64,000 bases of DNA from Allium sativum (taxonomy: Eukaryota > Streptophyta > Magnoliopsida > Asparagales > Amaryllidaceae), in assembly GCA_030737875.1 (NCBI GenBank), contig CM060920.1:480654861-480718860 (forward strand). The letters run 5' to 3'. Made by a program: the position numbers and the translations under genes. The notes under the pieces are model-generated. The model saw only the letters and a list, made by a program, of their open reading frames with translations, did not search any database and was not told the origin of the DNA. Shown one piece after another: positions 44,079 through 56,200 of this stretch (position 1 is its first letter; each line of letters opens with the position of its first letter).

Positions 44079-47000
44079 TGTAACACCCCACGTCCGTTAG
44101 TGTCACTCACAAAGGGAATGCACTAAGTTCTGTGGAGCATTTAGGGTAAAAGATGCAGATAAATTACGAGACAGACAAAAATTAAACAGCGGAAAATAAG
44201 ACTTTTCTTTATTGATAAATAGTTTGTACAATGATTTCTTTACAATATCAGAGTATCATCTGTCTTACAAAATAAAGAAGCATGAAAATACATTTATATT
44301 CCCCAAATTTAGCAAGAGCCAGCCATAGCATCTGGAAAGAGAATCCAAGCAAACTTCGACAAATCTTCAAGCTGGGAAAGGGTGATATTCCAACTTAATC
44401 TGAGCTATACTATTCCCTCCTCTACTACCTGGGGGGGTAAACGGAAGAAAAGAAGACGAAAGAAAAACAGAGTCAGACATAAAGCCTGAGTAAGTTCAGT
44501 AACTTCTAGCATGTGAACATGGAAAAACGAAACGACATGAATTAACTAAATACAAGATTACACCATGACGATAGGGTCAACAATATTAGACAAGGTAATC
44601 ACAAGATATGCTAAGATAAGATTAACTGGATATGCTTTAATACTTTCGCCGCTTCGTTATTTCCTTGTTATACTGGTTTCTATATCTCTGCACCACCTAA
44701 CTAGTGTTCCAACTAGTAACGATAACGTGATCCCAATCCCTGTAGTTTCCATTGCCTTCAGGCATACATTTATTATTTATTACCTAGATCTAATCTAGGG
44801 TTTTCTATCAAGTGCTTTCTAGATTTAACTAGAGTTTTACGCTATCTGCTGCACGCTTTTCGAGTTCAGGGTTTATGCCACCTAGTCCAACTAGGGATTA
44901 CGCTACCTGTCGAACGATGCCCCCAAGTCTAGGACACACTACCTAGAGTGGTATATGTTCCTATACTTCCCCACGCATGTATCGCGAATCGTTATCGCTT
45001 GTCTAGATGCACATGTCCTGTAATGTGCGGTCCGAGTCCTGTGACAGGGCAAATCAAGGAATACAGAACTCGGTCGGGAGCTTTCAGATATCTGCCGATG
45101 CAGATGCTAAGGTCTGTTTTTATTCCAGTGGCTATGGTCCCACTTGACCCCTCCCTCAACTAATGAAAGGCACACCTTGTAAAATAAGAACTATACGCCG
45201 GCCCCCGGTGCCCCGCTATCCTATGGCCATCCGCAACCATAACTAGATAGCAAGTATATGGTCTTTTGGAGTTCTCCGCCTTTCCGCTTCACGTATCTCG
45301 ATTGACTCAAGATGGATGGTAGACGACGAGTTGCTATCACAGGGCTACCGTCTTCTCGCCGAATCACGCGGGTCCATCCTGGTCTTTAGGTAGCCATGTA
45401 TTGCAACCAAGGCATACTCCTGGTTCTTCTATGCAGACCTTAACCTCTGTGAGCCCAGGAGAATCATCTGCAGCCTCACAAAGGGATACCAAGAGTACCC
45501 TCACGTCCCCTCGAAGCCTCGGGCTTCGTAACCCAATTCGTTGGAGCCTTCTTTTTAATCAGACGGACGTTCACTCCTCCTCGTGTTATACTAAGAATTA
45601 CTACTTAGTTTTGTCAACTAAGGTTTACCACTTAGTTTCCAGAATTGTTGTTTTCTTAACTAAGGTTTACTACTTAGCTCCTTTTAACTAAGGTTTACTA
45701 CTTAGTTCTCTTTCCCGTCAATTTGGATTGGTTAAGTGTCATTAGTCAATTCAAGCTAACTTAACCCTCTTCATTTATCCTGTTAAGCTGGTTAAGTGTC
45801 ATTAGCAATTCACGTTGACTTAACCCTACCACAAACCAAGTTATATTGGTTAAATATTTCTTATTACTTAACCTTACCCTTCATCCTGTATTGGTTAAGT
45901 GTTCCTTTTTAACTTAACATTGCCCGTCTGTCTTAACTAACATGTTATTAATGGTTAAGTATTATCCCTTCATGTTTAAGACTTAACCTCATTCCTTTAT
46001 CACAACCTGATGGTTAAGTGTTCAGGTTTTCTTAACCCTACGGTCTAGCCCAGCTAACATATCAAAATTGGCTAAGTGTATTAGATTTTACTTAACCCCA
46101 ACCTCTAGTCTAGTTAACATATTAATTTGGCTAAGTGTATTAACTTTACTTAACCCCTAAAAGTCTCGTTTTGCTACCTTGAGTTTGGTTAAGTGTCTCT
46201 ATGGACTTAGCCCTCCCATTCTAGCTTAACTGTGTTAAGTTGGTTAAGTGTTCCTATGGACTTAACCCTCCCATTCTAGCTTAACTGTGTTAAGTGTAAA
46301 TCTGAACCTAACCCCACCCATCAGTCTAGTTATCATGTTGAACTGGTTAAGTGTCTTATTTAACTTAACCCTACCATTCTTGTTCTAGCTTTAACTAAAT
46401 AGATTAAAGCCGCGACCACTCACATTAGACAGATATTGTTGCGAATACTGGATGTGCCGGTTGGTTCCGGGTAGGTTTACATCGCAACTCAGTCTAACCT
46501 CGGGTTAGGCATATTCGTGTTTTCTAGTTCAAAGGGTTTTGATTAATTTTCAAATTAGGTTTTGAAAGTAACCATCCCGTCCGTCGGATCAGTTAGGGAT
46601 AGCCAGGGAGAGCAGGAAACTTGTATTTTCCAAACCCAAGCCTAGACACTATCCTCTCTGTCACCCTAGAAATTTCTGGTGTGTCATTAAAAGAGATGTT
46701 GTTAAGAAACCTTTAATTTGTCTAAACTTATATTTCCTCATTCAGGCCAAATTCTATAAGTAAATTATTTCTAATTTACTTATTTCCTAATTACTCTTTT
46801 AATGTAAATTGTCTTCATTCATTCTTATGGCCCATTTCCCCTTCTAAATCATATTTATGCTTTTTGGTATGTGGACTATACCAAATTAAGTGTCACTAAC
46901 CATGATTTTGCTAGACATGACAATTATTCCCACTTACGGCCAATTTTCAAGTTTATGCCAATACACATATTATGCCAAATTAGCTAACCCAATTCTGATT

Positions 47001-48716
47001 TAACATTCTAATTACAGTTCGTGTCAAACTAGACTTATTATTCTAGTTTACAATTCATGTAAATGCTAGATTTACAAGTCAATACTAGATTCAAATTACA
47101 CATCCTATAATTCATGTCAAATTTATCCAATTTGCATTTCTACGAACATGCCATAATTCAAGTTCCCAATTTATGCCAAATTCCAAGTTTATAACTACGT
47201 TTTAGTAAATTTCATATTTTGCCCCAAATCGCATTCCCACCGTTCGTATAATCGTGATTCAATCTAGATTGTAGATAAATCTAGATTCGTAGCAAATAGG
47301 GAATGAACCAAAGATTGCTATGAAAAGGATAGATATAACAACTGGCATAAAATGGTTTTGAATAACGACGTAGGTTCAAGAACATGGGTAGACCTAACTT
47401 AATTGGTAAATTCCCAAGGTCTAAAACCAAGAATAGACAGAATAGGTTCAAGAACATGGGTAGACCTAACTTAATAGGTAAATTCCCACGGTCTAAAACC
47501 AAAGAAAACCAAGGACAGGTAGAATAAATAATCGGGTTTAGACCCAATCTCATAATCACAAAACTTAAGCAACACTTTCCTAGTCATGAATCATAAGTGT
47601 TTAATCACAGACGTCCTTGTTATGTCATAGGTAATAGTTTATGTTTTCTAATCAAAGGCATAGGTTTAGTCAAGGAAATAATCCTCATAGTCACAGTCAC
47701 AGTCATAGGCAATGTTCGTAGTCATAGGCAATGTCCATAGTCATAGGCAATGTTCGTAGTCATAGGCAATGTCCATATTCATAGGCAATGTTCATAGTCT
47801 TAGGCAATGTTCATAGTTCCAAGGCATATGGTTCCAAAAAAAATACATAGTTTCACAGTCTTATTCGTCATCGAATCACAACAGTTCTTAATTAGGTCCA
47901 AAGGTACAAGCACTGATTCCAGTAGAAAGATTAGGCATAGTCTTTTATCCCTTTAATTTCATGTCACGAATAAAAACAAAACGTTCAAATCTAAAAATAA
48001 CTGACTTACAGAGATTAGATTAGAACAGGAAGATGGTGTTGCTAAGATTCGTAGAAAAACAGTCGTTGAAGTCGTTTGAACCTCCTCTTGAATCCTAGCT
48101 TGACTTGAACCTCTTCTTGAAAATCTTTTAGCAGCATTTCCTCGTCTTGGTTTATTTTATATATATATTATTATTTTATTTATATATTTTAGAGGAGGAG
48201 GAGAAGCCATGTCTAACAAGAATTTTTGCAGCATAATGGTAGAAAAGAATTGTGAATAGAGAAGAAGACCAGGGCTGTTTATATAGTGTTAGGAGGACGA
48301 ACCTGGTCAGAAAACGTGACCAAATACAGCAGAACGAACCAGGTGCAGAAAGCTGGAAAAAAGCGGGCAGGTCGACACCCATGTCGACTGGGCAGTCGAC
48401 ATGGGGGGGTGTCGACTGCGCAGTCGACACCCCTGTCGACTTGACCTGGGCGGCAATTTTCCCGCCCTGCGCCCTGTGTGTTTGAATTCGAATTTTGGCC
48501 CTAGTTTTAAACTGTTTTGAACTTGGAATTTTCTGAAAACTTTGACGGGCCATATCTTGGTCATACGGACTCCGATTCTCGAAAATTCGGACTCTATTTC
48601 GCGTATTTTTCCGAGACGAACGCAATGGCGCAGCCCGTTTCCCTTGATTTTGATTTTAACTTTTATTTCTGCCTTGATTTGCGAATCTTAGTGTTACAGA
48701 ATTACGGGGTGTTACA
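44079..48716 (-). repeat. 5' LTR of D
   Basis: 4638 bp, uninterrupted. The plus strand runs TGTAACACCCCACG to GGGTGTTACA, then TTGAT. It contains every device listed for the 3' copy: AG motif (44429-44476), hairpin array (about 45590-46390), fold module (about 46425-46520), 30-bp motif (47386-47415 and 47458-47487, the first with one change), 19-bp repeat (47701-47816), TATA (48277-48286) and GTCGAC array (48371-48440). ORFs at 44948-45691 have no family motif. Over the first 950 bases I counted about 14 substitutions against the 3' LTR. Confidence 0.95.
48371..48440. repeat. GTCGAC array in LTR D (5' copy, 6 sites)
   Basis: GTCGAC at 48371, 48383, 48395, 48411, 48423 and 48435. The central spacing is 16 here versus 18 in the other copy because the G run is shorter. 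Confidence 0.9.
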
Positions 48717-48721
48717 TTGAT

Positions 48722-49050
48722 TCTTTCATTATGTTTATTATTCTTGTCCCATTCTGTATGTATATATCTACACACAATTCAAATTCTTGTGGAATATTAT
48801 TTTATGCCAGTTAGTATATTTTTCTATTCCAGATTTATATTCAGTCAATTTGAATTTCAAACCTCTATTTTATGTAAATAAAATATGAAAATAGATCAGA
48901 ATCTCGCCAAGAACCCAATAGAATTAATTTCATGGTTAAATTCCCAATTATCGAAATCCTTATTTTTATCCTACTGGAATTACTTATTATTATTATTATT
49001 ATTATTTAATTATCTATGTCTATTTATGGTTTATTTTACAAGATGTTACA
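48722..49050 (-). mobile_element. LTR remnant C, right part
   Basis: Continues 24515-27183 after element D. Ends AAGATGTTACA at 49050. It contains a short TTA microsatellite near 48988-49010. No internal region of this element follows, because pol of another element begins at 49051; C is therefore probably a solo LTR. Confidence 0.6.
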
Positions 49051-49592
49051 CATATTCTTAGAAAGGGTAACATTGTCGTGTATGCTTTGAGTAGAAGGCA
49101 CGATACCTTATGTACAATTACTAAGTGGGGAAAGTTAGAGTTTCTTTCTAGTTTTAACCTTCAACCACTAACAAAGCCTTCCTAAGGATTTCTCGTCTTT
49201 TTGGAAGTGAAACCAGCCATATTGGATTGGATTAGGTCTGAGTAAAGTGATGATAATGGGATGAGGAAGTTAATAGGAAAGATGAAGATTGTTGATCACT
49301 TTCCATATTTTTATAGATACTCAATGGATGATGACAGAAGCCTGAGAAGTGATGGACAACTTTGTGTCCCTAAGGCTAAAAATTGGAGATATGAAATCCT
49401 TAAGGAATGTCGTCATTCAAGAATAACCACACATCACAAAGGAGATAAAATGTATAAGGACGTGAAAATAATATTTCTTGATTGAGATAAAGAAGGACGT
49501 AGCTGAGTTTGTAGTAAAGTGTTTAACATGTCAAAAAATCAAGGTTGAGCAAGGTAAGTGAAATACTCCACACCACTTGGTATTCCCATTTA
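49051..49592 (+). pseudogene. Chromovirus F RNase H end and integrase zinc finger (fragment)
   Basis: Starts mid-gene with RKGNIVVYALSRR (RNase H end). The frame 49261-49485 reads DGQLCVPKAKNWRYEILKEC, then HSRITTHHKGDKMYKDVK (the two His of the integrase zinc finger). After a frameshift near 49487 it continues KKDVAEFVVKCLTCQKIK, the CxxC half. It is lost around 49592. Both ends are cut by LTRs, C on the left and G on the right. Confidence 0.8.
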
Positions 49593-49608
49593 AGATCATA
49601 CTAAGGAA

Positions 49609-49826
49609 TGTGAAGCGTTATAGGTACAAGCTAACAAATCATAGAGACTAAGATTCACAAGACATAAAATAAAAAGAAGTAGAAACATTTATTTCTTTAA
49701 TAAACTTATCATTACAAAACAATAATTTTCATATAGTAAGTTACAAACATATGTCTTCCTTTGTTTTAGCTTAAACCGGTTTGCAATAAAATCCCTTTTA
49801 AGTACAACTTAGAACAATAACAAAAT
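49609..49826 (-). mobile_element. LTR remnant G, left part
   Basis: Likely starts TGTGAAGCG at 49609. Continues at 60911 beyond the copia element; AAAAT (49822-49826 and 60906-60910) is the copia target duplication. No coding content. Confidence 0.5.
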
Positions 49827-50102
49827 TATTATCAGAAATGTTGATTTTCTTATGTTAATTCGCTTCTAACTTCTGATGCATTTGCTTGTTGTTCTTTGAT
49901 GTGTGTGCTGCTCCCTTTCTAGTAAGTGTAGTGCATTTTCTTTTGTTCTTTTATTTTTGGTTTAGGCCTCGGTGTCTTGTTAGGCCTGAGTGGGCTTGCT
50001 CCTTTATTTTATTTAAACTTTTATATAAATACTTATAGTCCGTATTTTAGCATCTAAAATGAATAAAGTTGAATTTTATTTTCCATCTCTAATTTTGCAA
50101 CA
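49827..50102 (+). repeat. 5' LTR of copia H
   Basis: 276 bp. Starts TATTATCAGAAATG (terminal TG decayed to TA in both LTRs) and ends TTTTGCAACA. The TATAAATACTTATAG-like line near 50022-50037 is a plausible TATA box. Confidence 0.88.
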
Positions 50103-50117
50103 TGGTATCAAAGCACG
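50103..50117 (+). promoter_or_regulatory. Primer-binding site of copia H
   Basis: TGGTATCAAAGCACG immediately after the LTR; one change (G to A) from the initiator-Met tRNA complement in the first 12 bases. Confidence 0.85.
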
Positions 50118-50170
50118 TTCGATTTATATAATTCAACTTCAATTTCTCTGATTTTTTTCCATCTTTATTC

Positions 50171-50946
50171 ATGACAGAGGGTAAATCGATAATGGATGTC
50201 TTGTTAATATTGTCAAAGATTTCATGTCATAATTTAGAGGATTTTAATTATTTTGATTGGAGAAAAACTATTCGGTTGTATTTTCGAAGTATTGATAAGG
50301 ATGATCATCTCTGGAAAGATCCACCAAATGAAGATTCTGACGATAAGGATGATCAGGTATGGCTTTGAGACGATGGACGATTATTTCTTCAATTCTGAAA
50401 TATTATTGATACTAGTGTTATTTGCTTGGTTAATCAATGTGGATTCATGAAAGAATTGATGGATTACGTAGAGTTTTTGTACTTTGGAAAAGAAATCTAA
50501 GTAGAATGTATCATATATGTAAATAATTTATCGAGCTGAGAAGCAAGATCTAAATTTAATGAACTATTTCATGATCTTTAAAAAGATATCTGAGGAATTC
50601 AATCTACTTCTTCTTATTAGTTCAGATATTAAGATGCAACAGCAGAAATGTGAACAAATGGCTATTATAAGTTTCTTAGGGGGTCTTCCATCCGAATTTG
50701 ATTCAGCAAAGTCACAAGTGTTGTTAAGATCAAATGTTAATTATTTACTAAAGGTATTTAGTTGAACTTTAGAACTGATATTTCAGGGGTTCAAAGTACT
50801 GTTGTATTAAATAATAGTGATATAGTTAGTCACATGTATCAGAATGAAGTGAATAGATCTGATAACAGAGTATTGAATCCTAATTCATGCACATACCCTA
50901 AGAATCCTGGTCATAGGTATCAGAATTGTTCAAACATTCAGAGATA
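50171..50946 (+). pseudogene. copia gag
   Basis: The first frame (50171-50368) starts MTEGKSIMDV and contains NLEDFNYFDWRKTIRLYF and LWKDPP, the usual copia gag opening. Further frames carry QQKCEQMAIISFLGGLPSEF (50559-50765), the conserved 'FL.GL...D' line. A degenerate zinc knuckle CTYPKNPGHRYQNC lies near 50890-50930, with its first Cys pair reduced to one. Stops between frames disable it. Gag would form the particle and bind element RNA. Confidence 0.78.
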
Positions 50947-51109
50947 AAGTCAAAGTAATGGATCATATAACAAGATGTAGAATTCATCAAATCAAGTTGT
51001 GAATGTTGATAAGAAGAATGAAGATGGATCTGTTCTAATTATAGCTGAGGGGTTTGCTAAATTCTCTAAGTATAAAGAAGAATTAAAGAATTCATCTAGC
51101 TTGGTTTCT

Positions 51110-51575
51110 ACTGTGGTTAAATCTAACAAATGGGTAATAGACTCTGGTGCAACTGATTAAGTGACAGGTAATTCACTTATCTTCTCATATTTTCATAATA
51201 ATAGTTCTATTCAGAGTGTTACATTAGATGATAGATCATTATCAAAAATTCGTGGATCTGGATTTCTTAGTCTCACTCAACAGATATCTCTAACTTCAGT
51301 GTTACACACACCAAAGCTAGCCTTTAATCTATGTCTGTTTGTCACGTAATTAGGAAGTTGAATTATTGCATATCCTTCTAGCCCACTCATTGTGTGTTCA
51401 AGGAGATAGTGAATCAGAAGATTATTGGTAAAGGGCATGAAATTGAGGGTTTATATGTGTTGTACACACTTCTAACTGTCTCTGCAGCATGCATAAGTGA
51501 TACTCAAGCTCTCAAGACTCATTACCAGTTAAGTCATCTCTCTTTACCTATATTCAAGAAATTATGTCCAATATG
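51110..51575 (+). pseudogene. copia protease and pre-integrase domain
   Basis: WVIDSGATD at 51131-51157 is the aspartic protease active site, followed by a stop where His is usual. The frame 51161-51349 continues with PKLAFNLCL. The pre-integrase domain follows in 51394-51576: GHEIEGLYVL and THYQLSHLSLPIFKKLCP, where the second zinc-binding His survives. Confidence 0.75.
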
Positions 51576-52310
51576 AATCTTTACAGTTTATGAATTGTGA
51601 ATTTTGTCAATATGTTAAACATCATAGACTTAGTTCAAGTCCAAGAATAAATAGAAGGGATAATTCTATATTTGAACTTGTACATTCTGATATTTTGGGA
51701 CCACCAACTATTACATCTAAACCTAGTTTCAGATACTTTTCATATTTGTAGATGACTACACATGTACTACTTAGCTATTTCTTATTAAAAGTAGGTCTCA
51801 GTTGTATTATGTGTTTTGTAAATTTTGTGCTGAAATTAAAACACAGTTCAGTACTATGATAAAAGTATCAATAAGTGATAATGCCAAAGAGTACATGTCA
51901 TAACTATTTCGAAAATTCATGAGTGATAGGGGAATGATTCACGAAACTTCATGCATAGATACACCATAAAAAAAGGGTTATTGAATGAAAGAATATGCAC
52001 CTCTTAGAAACAACCAGAGCTTTGTTATTCCAAATGAATATACCAAAATATTTTTGGGCAGATGTTGTGTTTACTGCGTGTTTTCTTATAAAAAGAATGT
52101 GTTTCTCTGTGTTAAATGGTGAAATACCTTATAAACTATTATGTTCAAACATTGTATCTTATTAAACTCATGATAATTGGGAGCACTTGTTTTGTTAGAG
52201 ATGTCAGACCATAGGTTACTAAGCTTGACCCTAAATCAATTAAATGTGTATTTGATGGGTATTCTCGAGTTTAAAAGGATATAGATCTTACTATCCAACT
52301 CTGGGTAAAT
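51576..52310 (+). pseudogene. copia integrase (heavily decayed)
   Basis: Recognisable short blocks only: CQ(Y)VKHHRLSSSPR-like near 51600-51650 and FELVHSDILGPP near 51669-51705, which holds the first catalytic Asp. Later blocks (IKVSISDNAKEYMS near 51863-51900) are in other frames with many stops. Confidence 0.65.
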
Positions 52311-52683
52311 AACATTCCATGAAGACCTTCCATATTTTATATCATTCCAAGAGTCACCAGAGGTTTCACATCAAGAAAGTGAAGATTTCCTTATCTATTC
52401 ACATAATAATGATACACAAGGAGATATTAATGATGGTCAGTCTAGTTCAAATGACGAACCTATGCCAGTTAGGGATCCAAAGCTTGATCTTCCAATTGCT
52501 TTAAGAAAAGGTAAATGTCAGTGCACATATCCAATATCATCTTATATGTCATGAAATCAATTATCATCTTCAACTTGCTTGTTTCTTAAATACTTGAAAC
52601 TATTTCTATACCAAAGGTGTTAATGAAGCCTTGTCTAACCCAAATTGGTATGCTAATATAGTTGAAGGAATAAATGCTTTAAA

Positions 52684-53292
52684 TTGAATAAGACATGGTA
52701 CTTAGTTTCTCTGACGTATGATAAGAAAGCAGTAGGTTGTAGATGGGTATTCTCAGTTAAAATCAATCCAAACGGTACTATTACTCGCTATAAAGCTTTG
52801 TTGCAAAATGATATGCAACAATTTTGTGGATTAGATTACCTAGAAACTTTTTCTCCTATAGCTAAATTAACTTCAATAAGATTGTTTATCTCTCTTGCTA
52901 CTACTTACAAGTGGAAATTACATCAGTTGGGCATGAAGAATGCTTTCTTATATGGTGATCCTTAAGAAGATATATATATATATATATATATATTTCAGCC
53001 ACTTGGTTTCATTGTTCATAGGAGATGGAGTTGGTATTTAAGCTTAATAAATCACTGTATGGCCTGAAACAAAGTCCAATGGCATGTTTGAGAAATTTAG
53101 TCAACTGGTTGAATCATTTGGGGTGATTAAGAAAAAGCTTGATCATTTTGTCTTTTATATGAGGTCTGGAGCTGAAATTATTCTTTTAGTGGTGTATGTA
53201 GATGATATTATTATCATTGGAAATGGTGAAATAGGCATTTCATCTCTTAAGAAGTTCATTCAAATCAAATTTCATACTAAGGATTTAGGATA
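52684..53292 (+). pseudogene. copia reverse transcriptase, 5' part
   Basis: The frame 52684-52965 reads NKTWYLVSLTYDKKAVGCRW, then YLETFSPIAKLTSIRLFISL and WKLHQLGMKNAFLYGDP, where the first catalytic Asp is replaced (MKNAFL where VKNAFL or MDVKNAFL is usual). A TA microsatellite (about 52971-52992) disrupts the next part. The frame 53084-53362 has the intact YVDD box at 53195-53206 and runs to FHTKDLG before LTR I cuts it at 53293. Confidence 0.85.
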
Positions 53293-56200
53293 TGTAACGG
53301 CCCATGGATTTCCGACCCAGAAAATCGACACTAAAACTCCATGTCGAACATTCAAGCATTGAAAACATGGGAACATCATTCGAAAGAAATTAGAGGGTGG
53401 GATAAGAAAGAAAGAAATATTAGAATAGAAGAAGAAGAACTAACAACACAACACAAAGTATCACCTCGCAGCGGAACAAAATATAATATAGAAATAAATC
53501 TTTATAGAGAGCTTTGAAATAATACTTACAATCATCAGAGTACATCACACATATGGACAGTTATAATAATCTGTCCCCATATACAACACATGGCTAAATA
53601 ACAACTAAATATCATACGTCTGAACATCTCCAGTTCGTCTCTGGACTTCACAGCATCCGATAACCAGAACCTGTATGACCCGGTCAAAGCCGAGCATTGC
53701 AAACGACGGGTCAGTCTGGTGAACCAGAGTGAGAAAAACACACTAAGTTTATAGGTAGCATCATCTTGATTTTTAAAGTTAAAAATCTTTCAAAAGAAAG
53801 GATAATCGTAAGACCAAATCCACACATAAATACGGATGGTTTTTACCTTACGATAACCCAAAACATTTTTGAAAACAATATTAATTTGATATTATAATAG
53901 TGTCCAAATACAAATAAATAGTAATCTAGCGGAACGCTTGCATCTCACGCTCCACATATATAGTGTACAATCAAAACCGCGGGCGCTTATTGGAGAATGG
54001 ATTTCCTGGCAAGGTATGGGACCACCTTCCCGATAATGTACCTCTGGAGATGAATACATTGGGGTTCAATAAGAACATCTTGTAACCCAGGCTAAACATG
54101 ACCGGCCCCTCACTATACTTTAAGAGTACCGAATATATCATTACCATGGTTGGTGGCCAGCCAACCGAACCGATAGCATACATACAAATTTAAAATGGGA
54201 CAACTGAAGGCATTTAATTTCACTAGATCAGGTAATGATATACCATTTTGATGGGTGTGACCCACATAGCCATGCAACCTATCTGATTTTATGTCATTTC
54301 CCGGTTGATGAGGCTAGAGGTCAAAATCATTTTTTTAGAACATTTGGCCACCATTCACTTTGAATGCCATATCGTCAGATCCATTAGAAAATCACTAATT
54401 GGTGCCCATAAAAATACTCTAGTTTTTAAGCTAAGAGAATGTGCACTTCTCCACCATCAACTTGGTACATTTGAAGAAATCAATGTACGTGACTCTTTTG
54501 GAAATACTCTATCAGACATCCGTCCATACTAGTCATCCAGGAACAGGATGAACCGAAGGCACCCTCCTACCTTATCCTATATAGGTATCACCCTAAGGAT
54601 CAGTAGCAAGTAGTCCTTGCAATCCGAAGATTTCACTTACGATAGAATCACTGTCGAAATATCTCTAGCCGCTAAACCTGAGAAATTCAACAAGTGGTTC
54701 TTCCGTTTATGAAGATCCACGATCTTCAATGCTCCATCTTCAATCAACATCTTCCATGTATTTGATGGTCAGAATGGTTCTCAAATATAATTCGATCCCG
54801 GTCTTTCCGTACCAACAATCGTATTGGCCAGATTTGATAGGCGGTTGTTTAACTATCAAATAAATAATCGTGAATGAAATGAGTTTATTGATTCAGTACT
54901 CGGCATTACTTGGCCTCTTTAATTAAACATCTGTTAATTTTATTCTTAAAATTTTCCAATATTTTGAGTTTATTTTTTACTTCTTATTATAAAAAAGAAT
55001 AGTCTAAAAATCATTTCATTTGCTTATAAACTTTTCGAATACAATTTATAATATTATTTACGGAAATCATAATTTATGTTTCCGTCAATTGCTCTCGTTC
55101 ATAAACTAACACCCTTCTTGGATAATCATGAAGTCGTTCTAGTTGGGGTATTTTATTTACCTCTCAGACGTTGACTAATCAACATTCATATCTTCCGAAC
55201 AGATAGAAGTTTATTAACCACACATTTCACTTGAAAACCTTACTTGAATTCAACAATGTTTATTTAATTACTTATTAGATGAACTATTATTTTACTTCTC
55301 TATTAATCTTTGATAATCCTCTCTAATATTATACTCGGGTTTCGATTCCATTTTAAATAGAATCCTTTATAAAATTCTTCAAAACTTGTTTGCAATACTA
55401 TATTTGTTTTAAAGCATATATAACTGTCTTTAACAAATCTAATATATCATTACAAATCTTATATACATACCTTTATAAATCTTACACTTATCTTTTACAA
55501 TTCTTATATTGACATCCTTTACGAATCCTTATATTTATTTTTATCAAAAGTAATTCAACTTGTCATTTCTAAAAAACATTTCAGATTTCATTTTCAAAAC
55601 TTTTACTTCATTTAAAAATTCCTTTTGTAAATTATTATCGACAACTAATATTTTGATTAGATTTTTAAACTCTTAATTGTCATTTACAAAGTCGTTTGTA
55701 AATCATATACGACAACTCACATTCGTTGTCATTTCCAAAACCTTTACATAGCTTATACTCTCAACTCTGTTGTGCATTCCGAACATCGGAATATCACATT
55801 CCGAACCTCGGGATTAAATCTCACACCATTAAACATTTAGTACCATTTTCCAACTTTTCAATTTTCTTTTTCTAACTTTAAATATTATGTAAATATTTGA
55901 TTTAAGCGATCATATTTGCTTAAAATCTCTTGTATTTCATTGTAAAAACTTGGGTTTTGATATAAAACCCGTCCATAAACACGTTTCACCATTCAATTCG
56001 ATTTCATTTCCACTTCGTTTACTTTTTAAATGAATTTCAAATAAAAAGTAATCTCTTAAATTATTATTAACATAATAATTTACTTCAAACATTAACTATT
56101 GAAAAAGTAGTTAATTTCTTTATTAAATGAAATAAATAGTCAATTCCTTTTTAAAGTCTTATTAAAATTAAAACACATATTCGTTTATTTATTTCATTAC

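Larger units (their letters stand above)
27184..48716 (-). mobile_element. LARD-like non-autonomous element D
   Basis: Bounded by TSD TTGAT (27179-27183 and 48717-48721). Its LTRs are 44079-48716 (4638 bp) and 27184-42320 (about 4641 bp once element E and one copy of its target duplication are removed). The primer-binding site beside the right LTR and polypurine tract beside the left LTR give minus orientation. The internal region (42321-44078, 1758 bp) has no gag-pol, only a gag-start-like segment and a chromodomain relic. Large LTRs with little coding DNA match the LARD description. Confidence 0.93.
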
